Assembly (NCBI GenBank): GCA_003135055.1
Contig: PLDF01000158.1
Span: 17,878-53,585, forward strand
Length of the DNA stretch: 35,708 bases
Direction: 5' to 3'
Source of the DNA: Bryobacterales bacterium
GTDB taxonomy: Bacteria > Acidobacteriota > Terriglobia > Bryobacterales > Bryobacteraceae
The position numbers and the translations under genes were made by a program. Shown here piece after piece: positions 29,426-35,708 of this stretch. Every line of letters begins with the position of its first letter. Within the stretch, counting starts at the first letter, position 1. A model generated the notes under the pieces. The model saw nothing but the letters and a program-made list of their open reading frames with translations, was not told the DNA's origin and did not search any database.

Positions 29426-32400
29426 TCATGGCTTCACAATTTCGAGCTTGCCTGCGAGACTGACGCCCGAAGTCTTCCGGTCGTACATGCCTTCGGCGAA
29501 GGCAGGCGGCGCCTGGAACACGCCCGCATTGGTGGCTCTCACCCGGTAGACGAAAGTTCCGGCGTCCTTGCCGATATCGCCATAGAGCACCAGGCGATCG
29601 TCACGCACATCGGCGTGTTGCGGGGTCCAATTGGATTTCTCGGGCAATCCGATCGCGAGCCCCGAGTATCCGCCCATCCGTTGCCCCGTAGCAGCGGGAT
29701 CCGCGCCCGGAGCGCTGCTATCGGCGGGCGGACGCAACTCAAGAACCGTCTCGGTCCCTCCAGGAAGCAGATCTACCACCGCGATCTGGGGAACGCGGTC
29801 GCGCTTGGTGGCTCGCAGCCTCACGCGCACAAGGAACTCCTCGCCCACCTTCACCTTCGACACCACATTGCCGCGCAGATCCAGAAATTCGTGGATGATC
29901 TCAATGCCCTGGTCCGTCGCCGACGCCGGTTGATTGCGGTCGAAGCCCGACTCATTGAGGGCGTAATAAGCCGCCAGCGCTCCCTCCTTACTGAACTGAA
30001 CCCTGGCCGCATTGGCCGACACATCCGCCTTCGGAATCGCTCCGGGCGGCAAGGCCAGTACGCGTTCACGCCCGTCCTTTCCGATCTCGGCTATGCCGAG
30101 TTTTCCCGTGGCCCCCGCAGCCTTGGCGTATGCATCGAGCGCCAGCAGAGTCCAGGCCGCGGAGAGCGAATCGATCCGGTTGCCGCTCGCGGCCGTGCCC
30201 AGATCTTCAAGCACCGTAGCCGGAACCGCGCTCAGCCGCGCAGGGAAGTAGCGCGCGAGTATGTAGAGCAACTGCGCATCGTGGACCACCGGGTCGTAAT
30301 AGCTCTCCTCGCCAAAATCGCGTTTTTGCCGCGCCCAGGGAACCTTGGCGATGATTTTTTCCGCATCGGTATTGCGCTGCATCAGCCGGTAAGTGGCGGC
30401 CAGCCAGCCTGCCGAGAGATCCGTTGGCCAGGTTTGCTCATACCGGTGTGACAGTTCCTGCTCCACGTTCGAAAGCGCGTTCGGCGATTTGATTCCCTGC
30501 CGCGCGAGCAGATAAACCGCATAAGCCCGCCACCGCCCATCCGCCAGGCTCGATGCCGGAGTAGAAGCGAAGTGGGCCAGCCAATCGTCGAGACTCGTAA
30601 GCAGCGCCGGTGAGATCTTCTGTCCGCGATCTTTCGCCTCCAGTAGAAACTGGGCCGCGTAGACGGTGGGAAATTCGGCCGTATCGGCGGAAGACGACCA
30701 CAGGCCGAATCCGCCCGAATCGTTCTGACGGCTCTGCAACACTGAAAACGCGCTTACCGGCGATGAACCGGCGCGACTGCGTACCGAGCCGAACTCCGGC
30801 CGCGATGCCAGCAGCAGCGACGCCATTCCCTGGCTCACCACTTGCTCGGTGCAGGTATACGGGTAATCGTCCAGCCATGCGATCAGCCCCTGTCCCCAAA
30901 CCAGGGGCGTCGCCGATACCGCCGCTTCCACCTTCCGGTTTTCGTTGTACATGTCCCGTGTGAGCGGAACTACGGTCCGGCCGCTCTCGAACCGGCCCAG
31001 CGAGAGTTGCGTGCGATACGGCACCGCCGGCCGGACGCTCACGCTCTCTTCCATCCTCGCTTCCGCGCCGCCCCGCCGTGCCACGAACTTCAGCGCAGCC
31101 GGGCCCAGCGCCGCATTCGCCTTGAAGCGGAACTCGCCGGCGGCTTCCTTCTTATCCGCCGCCTGCAAATCCACGGTGGTCGGGCCCACTGGCGACAGAC
31201 CCGCGCTCGCCTGCGCTTCCAGACGAATCGGTCCATTCCCGCCCACCGTGTTGTTGAAGACTCCCACGCTCACCGTGAACTCGTCCCCCGGCGCCACCAT
31301 CGCCGGGACGTTCGGCGTCAGAATGAAACTGCCCTTCACCTCGGTCGCGCCCTCAGCCGTCCCCACGCGCCGTGAGCTTACGGCGATGGCGACTATCCGC
31401 AGTTTGCCGTTGAAATAATCGGGCACGGCGTAGTGGAACTGGCGCCCTTCCGGACCTACATCGACCAGGCCGGACCAGTACGCCACCGGCGCCTTCCGCT
31501 TTTTGGCGAACGGGTTCAGATGCCGCGCAAAGCCCCCATCGGCATCGCCCCCCGGCGCGGCCAGTGCGAGGAATTGCTTGAATTCCGGCAGAACCAGGTC
31601 GAGAATCTGCGTGGTCTGCACCTCCAGCATGCGCTTCTGAAAGAAGTACGCCAGCGGATCGGGGTTCTTGTATCGCGCGACCTGCAGGATGCCCTCGTCC
31701 ACCGCCAGCAGCGCCACCCGCGAAGCTTCCGCCGGCACAACCTGCATGGTAAGCGTGGCGCCCGGCTTGATCTCGCGCGGCACATTCAGTGCAAGCGGCT
31801 GTTTACGCGCCGCCAGACTGGCCCCGAACGCGGCGACCCCGTAGGATAGCGGGCTCAGGAAAATCTCGTCCGATGATGCATCGCGCACAAACTGAACGCT
31901 GACATAACCATTGCCTTCGAAATCCTTCGGCAACTGAATCCTTTGCACCGAACTGGTGGTGGACGTCTTGAACCACCGGTGCTCGAACACGCGGTCGCGC
32001 TCCACCGTAATCAGTCCCGCTCCCACGTATGGCGCGCGGATGCTCACCTCAATGGTCTCGCCGCCGGCGTAGCTCGGCTTATCCAGTTGGACCTGAAGCT
32101 CGGCGTCACGGTCGAGCGACTTCGATAGATTCGCCTCACCCGCCACGCTGTAACTGAGCTTATTCAGCTCGGCGCCTGCGGCATCCCGCAGCACCAGAAC
32201 AAAATCTCCCGGTTCCTGCGTGGGAAGCGCGAAGTTGCTGCCGCCCGCCGCTATGCGGACCTTGCGGCTCTCGCGAAGAATCTCTTTTCGCCTCGATACA
32301 TATTGATACGTCTGGTTGTTTTGCTGGGTCAGCACGGAGACGTATTTGCGCTGCACCCATTCGAGAGTCAGGGACTCCGCCGCCACCGGGGCAAGCTGCT

Positions 32401-35341
32401 GATTGACCGCCAGCCAATGCGCCTGCCGCACGCTGGCGCGCTTGACGAACGTCAGATCGCCATCCGGCTTGACCCCCACCAGATACGCCGCGTTCGAAAC
32501 AATCGCGCTATTCTGCGCCGCCACGCTGCGCCCGCCTTCCGCCTCGAACGCGCGCGCCAAGAGGTTCAACCGGTATGCCCGGCCCGTGAAGCGCCCCAGA
32601 TCGGGCTGGAACGCGGCGACGCCTTTGTCGTCCGCCACCGTCGCGGGAAGGCTTTCGTGAAAAGGCTCATTCAACGCCTCGCCCACCTGGAAGCGATGCT
32701 CCGGATAACGCGCGAACATCGGCAGCGCCGCGGTCAGGCTCATTTCCGCTTCCACGCGCCGCCCGGCGGCCGGCTCACCGAACAGTAGAGCCACCGTCGC
32801 ACGCGGCTTCACGTCATCCGGCCTCAGCCATCCCTCCGCCGGCTTGTCGCTTAGGTCGAGCCGTATCTTCATTCGATCCGGCTCGAATTCCTGCACCTTG
32901 AACAGCGTGCTGCCCAGCGTCTCCCGAGTCTTCTCGTTCTTCACCAGGAAGGCTGTCGCCACGTACGTGCCGGTGGGCGCGGCGATCGGGCTCACAAACG
33001 CAATCTCCTCGAAAGCCGCGTCGGACAGCTTCAGCGCGTTGCGGCTGACAATTGCGCCTCGCGGGTCGGCGATCTCCACCTCGATCGGCAGCCCGGCCAA
33101 CGACGACGCCCAGTCCGCCGTCCGGGCGATAAGCCCCAGATGCGTAGTCTCTCCCGGGCGGTAAATTCCCCGGTCCGAGAACAAATAAGCCGATACCTGC
33201 TGCGCTGATTTCTGGTTCTCCACCCCGCCCGCATCGAACCGCGAGAGATCGAGCGCCCGGCCTTGCGTCTGGAAAGGCATAAAGGAAAAATCGGAATCCT
33301 TCTGCGCCATGATCATTAGCGGCGCCTTCTCCCGTTTCCATTGGCCGAACTTCGGCAGCGTCGCGCGGCCGCCGTTCTCCGTGGTAGCTGAGAGCACCGC
33401 CTGGCCGTTGCGTCCAATAGCTTCGATGCGGACGCCGTCTATCGGCAAACCGGTATGGATGGACTGCACGAACACGTCGCGCGAGCCATCCTTCGCCTCC
33501 TTCACGATGAAACCCAGATCGGTGATCAGGATCAGCCGGTTTTCCTCGATGCCGGCGCCCCGATTTTCCACTTGATCTCCGTCGTTATCTCGGTCGTCAC
33601 TGTCGGCATCCGGTTCGGCATCGTTCTTCCGCGCGGCGCCTTTCTCCGCCGGAGTGACCGAGCGAAGCCTCAACAGGAACAGCCCATGGTTCGTCTGTGT
33701 CTTGCTCTGCAAATACCGGCCCAGGTCGATGCTGTCATAGGTCGGCTTACCGGGCTGTTTGTCGCTGTAATCCCGAACTTCTATGAACCGCTCCACTACC
33801 TGGTCCGCCAGGCCCGGGTATACATTAGGCTTGCTGAAATCCCACATCATAGGCGCGATGTGCTGTAACTGGTTCGGCAGCACGCGCCCGATCTCAATCT
33901 CCACGTGATCCACATCGCGCACCAGAAATCCGGCTTTCTTGTCTCCCGATAACGACAGCAGCGCGCCTTTGCCCAGAAAGGTAAGAGCCTGGCGGTATGG
34001 CTGCACCTGAAATGTCCCGGCGTAAGGTTTGCCTGAAATGTACCCCCCGATGCCCTCGACGCCGCCGGCCGCCACAACGTAAACGTACCGGCCCACGGGG
34101 GCCCGGAATTTGAACCCGTGCGCGACGTCTCCGCCCTCCTCCGACGATACGTAGCTCAGTGGCACGGGCTGTGAGAGCGCGAGGATTTCCTTGCCCACCT
34201 GGCTCTGGTCGCCCCAGACATACGGTTTCGTGTCTTCTTTCGGTTGCTTGGGATGACGCACCGGCAGCAGGAACGCGGCAACCTTTCCCGCCAATGCCCT
34301 CTCCGCCACCGGCGATGAGCTGTTCATCAGCAGAATCTGCTCGGGTTCATAGCGGGCGTTGTCCACCAAAGTCATGCGCAAGCCCGAGAAGCGCAGGCTT
34401 GCGCGCCCCGGAATGGTGACCACGGCTTCCATGCGATCTTTGGTCTCGTTCCCGCCTCGCGCCGCTCGGACGCCTTTATCCACTCGCAGGGTGATCGGCG
34501 TATCGTCGCGCGGCATTGCCAGGGCCGCCGAGTGAATATAAGCCGCCAGCTTGAACTTGTCGTAAACCACCGTGTAGCTCCGGCTGTCGGCCTTTAATCC
34601 GAGATACACGGCGTCTTTGGCAAGCGCGAGAGACACTCGTTGCTCGAACTGGCCGGCGTCCACCGGATGACTGAACTCCACGGTGGCGACCAGCTTCTTA
34701 AGGCTGGGATCGCGAGGGTCCTGGTAAAACTGGCTCGCCGCGATCTTGGCGGAAAAAGGCTGGCTCCGGAAGTCGAAGCTGTAGTCTTCGAGCAGCACTC
34801 CGCGGGCGAGAAATCCCTTCCGTGCGATCGACACGGTGAAAGCCTGGCCAATCGGCCAGTCGTTCTTCGGCGTGAACCGGAGTTCCTTGTCGCTCACCCA
34901 GAGCCAGGCGCCGGCCATCTTTGGGGAAATGCCGATGCCCGCGGCCATCGTCTTATCCACTTGCTGCAAGGGAGCCGCGGACTCGCTGAATTCCACTATC
35001 AGTGGTTTGATGGAAAAGATCCCTTTGTCGCTGTATTCGGTAAGTCCGGGGTCGGTAATGGCGTACGTAACGTAATGCGGAACCGGCCGGTTTTTGTACC
35101 AGACCAAGCCGCCAACCGCGCCCATCAGCACCAGCGCGAAGATTGCCGCGCGTTTGGCATCCGCGGCAATATAATGAAAGCCTTGTGCCAGCCGGCCGCC
35201 AATCCACGGGAGCCAGGCAGGCGGTTGCCACTCCCAACGGCCGATCGCCCGCGCGCTTAGCCAAGAGATGCCGGCTGTCAGTTTCATTACAGCGCGTAAC
35301 AGCGCCGCCCAAAACGCCCGTAAACTTGCGAAATCTGTCAT
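29426..35341 (-). CDS. Bacterial alpha-2-macroglobulin with thioester, membrane-anchored
   Basis: A 1971-residue protease-trap protein. Residues 1-64 are probably cytoplasmic; a membrane helix lies at about 65-82 (AAIFALVLMGAVGGLVWY), and the rest is periplasmic. This differs from the lipoprotein anchor common in proteobacteria. Macroglobulin beta domains follow, including 'YLFSDRGIYRPGETTHLGLIARTADW' and 'DKPSYAGGETIEVSIRAPYVGAGLITVERD'. The A2M domain has 'YWSGLVDVGPEGRQFHYAVPDYFNGKLRIVAIAV', then the thioester motif CTEQ (1497-1500) in 'YPYTCTEQVVSQGMASLL', inside the alpha-toroid. The C-terminal domain ends near 'VYRVRATNAGVFQAPPAFAEGMYDRKTSG'. The thioester should covalently capture attacking proteases that enter through a damaged envelope. 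It pairs with PbpC downstream. No good Shine-Dalgarno precedes ATG 35341. Confidence 0.94.
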   Translation of the reverse strand: MTDFASLRAFWAALLRAVMKLTAGISWLSARAIGRWEWQPPAWLPWIGGRLAQGFHYIAADAKRAAIFALVLMGAVGGLVWYKNRPVPHYVTYAITDPGLTEYSDKGIFSIKPLIVEFSESAAPLQQVDKTMAAGIGISPKMAGAWLWVSDKELRFTPKNDWPIGQAFTVSIARKGFLARGVLLEDYSFDFRSQPFSAKIAASQFYQDPRDPSLKKLVATVEFSHPVDAGQFEQRVSLALAKDAVYLGLKADSRSYTVVYDKFKLAAYIHSAALAMPRDDTPITLRVDKGVRAARGGNETKDRMEAVVTIPGRASLRFSGLRMTLVDNARYEPEQILLMNSSSPVAERALAGKVAAFLLPVRHPKQPKEDTKPYVWGDQSQVGKEILALSQPVPLSYVSSEEGGDVAHGFKFRAPVGRYVYVVAAGGVEGIGGYISGKPYAGTFQVQPYRQALTFLGKGALLSLSGDKKAGFLVRDVDHVEIEIGRVLPNQLQHIAPMMWDFSKPNVYPGLADQVVERFIEVRDYSDKQPGKPTYDSIDLGRYLQSKTQTNHGLFLLRLRSVTPAEKGAARKNDAEPDADSDDRDNDGDQVENRGAGIEENRLILITDLGFIVKEAKDGSRDVFVQSIHTGLPIDGVRIEAIGRNGQAVLSATTENGGRATLPKFGQWKREKAPLMIMAQKDSDFSFMPFQTQGRALDLSRFDAGGVENQKSAQQVSAYLFSDRGIYRPGETTHLGLIARTADWASSLAGLPIEVEIADPRGAIVSRNALKLSDAAFEEIAFVSPIAAPTGTYVATAFLVKNEKTRETLGSTLFKVQEFEPDRMKIRLDLSDKPAEGWLRPDDVKPRATVALLFGEPAAGRRVEAEMSLTAALPMFARYPEHRFQVGEALNEPFHESLPATVADDKGVAAFQPDLGRFTGRAYRLNLLARAFEAEGGRSVAAQNSAIVSNAAYLVGVKPDGDLTFVKRASVRQAHWLAVNQQLAPVAAESLTLEWVQRKYVSVLTQQNNQTYQYVSRRKEILRESRKVRIAAGGSNFALPTQEPGDFVLVLRDAAGAELNKLSYSVAGEANLSKSLDRDAELQVQLDKPSYAGGETIEVSIRAPYVGAGLITVERDRVFEHRWFKTSTTSSVQRIQLPKDFEGNGYVSVQFVRDASSDEIFLSPLSYGVAAFGASLAARKQPLALNVPREIKPGATLTMQVVPAEASRVALLAVDEGILQVARYKNPDPLAYFFQKRMLEVQTTQILDLVLPEFKQFLALAAPGGDADGGFARHLNPFAKKRKAPVAYWSGLVDVGPEGRQFHYAVPDYFNGKLRIVAIAVSSRRVGTAEGATEVKGSFILTPNVPAMVAPGDEFTVSVGVFNNTVGGNGPIRLEAQASAGLSPVGPTTVDLQAADKKEAAGEFRFKANAALGPAALKFVARRGGAEARMEESVSVRPAVPYRTQLSLGRFESGRTVVPLTRDMYNENRKVEAAVSATPLVWGQGLIAWLDDYPYTCTEQVVSQGMASLLLASRPEFGSVRSRAGSSPVSAFSVLQSRQNDSGGFGLWSSSADTAEFPTVYAAQFLLEAKDRGQKISPALLTSLDDWLAHFASTPASSLADGRWRAYAVYLLARQGIKSPNALSNVEQELSHRYEQTWPTDLSAGWLAATYRLMQRNTDAEKIIAKVPWARQKRDFGEESYYDPVVHDAQLLYILARYFPARLSAVPATVLEDLGTAASGNRIDSLSAAWTLLALDAYAKAAGATGKLGIAEIGKDGRERVLALPPGAIPKADVSANAARVQFSKEGALAAYYALNESGFDRNQPASATDQGIEIIHEFLDLRGNVVSKVKVGEEFLVRVRLRATKRDRVPQIAVVDLLPGGTETVLELRPPADSSAPGADPAATGQRMGGYSGLAIGLPEKSNWTPQHADVRDDRLVLYGDIGKDAGTFVYRVRATNAGVFQAPPAFAEGMYDRKTSGVSLAGKLEIVKP

Positions 35342-35708
35342 ATCGATTTAAGCCATTCGCAGAGTTAAAAGACGGCTGTCTTAGCACCAGGCAGCCGCCG
35401 CATTCTCTGTGTCAAAATGTCGTCAAGATATTGCTCGCCGGACACGCGCTTCCGATCGGCGTACGCCGTCCCAAGAAAGCCGACCGTGATCTGATACGAA
35501 GGTCAAACGACTTACGGCGGTTTCTCGATCGGAGGCACGCTTCACGAGAGAAGCCATCGCAAGTTTGGGGCAAATCGGGCAACCCGGCTAAGTCCGGCCG
35601 GCGCACTCCGTCGATTGGTGAAGTCCGGCTAGCACCAATACTGTTCACTTCGTCTTAATGCAGGCGAATCAAATCGTGGCGCGCGCACTCATGCGTGCAG
35701 CGTTCACA
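35342..35708. other. Gene-free right edge
   Basis: About 370 bases with no supportable gene; open frames here lack ribosome-binding sites and family resemblance. Close to the A2M start is a short dyad, AAGAC-GGCT-GTCTT (35369-35381 region). The last 35 bases are copy D of the two-hairpin repeat, cut off by the window end. Confidence 0.55.
35674..35708 (+). repeat. Two-hairpin intergenic repeat, copy D (truncated by the window)
   Basis: Reads TCGTGGCGCGCGCACTCATG and continues with CGTGCAGCGTTCACA to the window end. It differs from copy B at one base within the shared 35. The first hairpin is complete apart from one changed pair; the second is cut off. Confidence 0.75.

Overview
The window looks like chromosomal DNA of a GC-rich Acidobacteriota bacterium, most likely Bryobacterales/Solibacter-like. 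The pointers are family-level: a VWFA-related protein of the acidobacterial type, a BlaI-type repressor beside an M56 peptidase that also carries carboxypeptidase-regulatory-like and TonB C-terminal domains, a PadR/ABC unit, a DUF4139 protein, and an alpha-2-macroglobulin/PbpC pair. No ribosomal or species-specific marker is present, so the placement is inference.

Layout. 1-2790: a secreted protein of unknown function overlapping a VWFA-related secreted protein (+). 2791-4140: a gene-poor scar with a tRNA-Gly(CCC)-like 3' fragment facing a frameshifted, C-terminally truncated tyrosine integrase. 4177-7067: a two-gene molybdenum hydroxylase (2Fe-2S subunit plus Tat-exported Mo subunit). 7068-7678: decayed DNA. 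7679-9151: DUF4139 protein (-). 9392-10186: VapBC-type toxin-antitoxin pair with an unusually long antitoxin. 10522-12744: BlaI repressor and M56-TonB sensor/protease. 12877-16223: three-gene succinate dehydrogenase operon ending in a hairpin-plus-T-run. 16319-17810: three small genes of unknown role.

17811-18429 is gene-free. On the minus strand 19897-18430 holds PadR, a small membrane protein and an ABC ATPase with no permease in view. Next come a small secreted charged protein (20291-19974), two TadE-like pseudopilins (21708-20711), a FecR/DUF6600-type gene broken by two frameshifts (23584-21785) and a tandem-cyclophilin PPIase (24820-23747). Two plus-strand secreted proteins follow (NTF2-like 25111-25560, unknown 25944-26732). 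The right end is a minus-strand pair: alpha-2-macroglobulin (35341-29426) upstream of penicillin-binding protein 1C (29248-26858).

The best-supported biology is envelope-related: A2M (protease trap) plus PbpC (peptidoglycan repair), many exported proteins, and signal-responsive repressors. The most unusual signals are non-coding. There are four copies of a two-hairpin intergenic repeat, one of them serving as the sdh terminator. A second hairpin repeat occurs twice with a compensatory base-pair change. There is a 97-bp cruciform-forming palindrome and a 27-bp repeat occurring twice. Two regulator genes (BlaI, PadR) have near-consensus promoters placed so that the transcript would have almost no leader, with palindromes over the promoter. 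No CRISPR array, rRNA or complete tRNA was seen.
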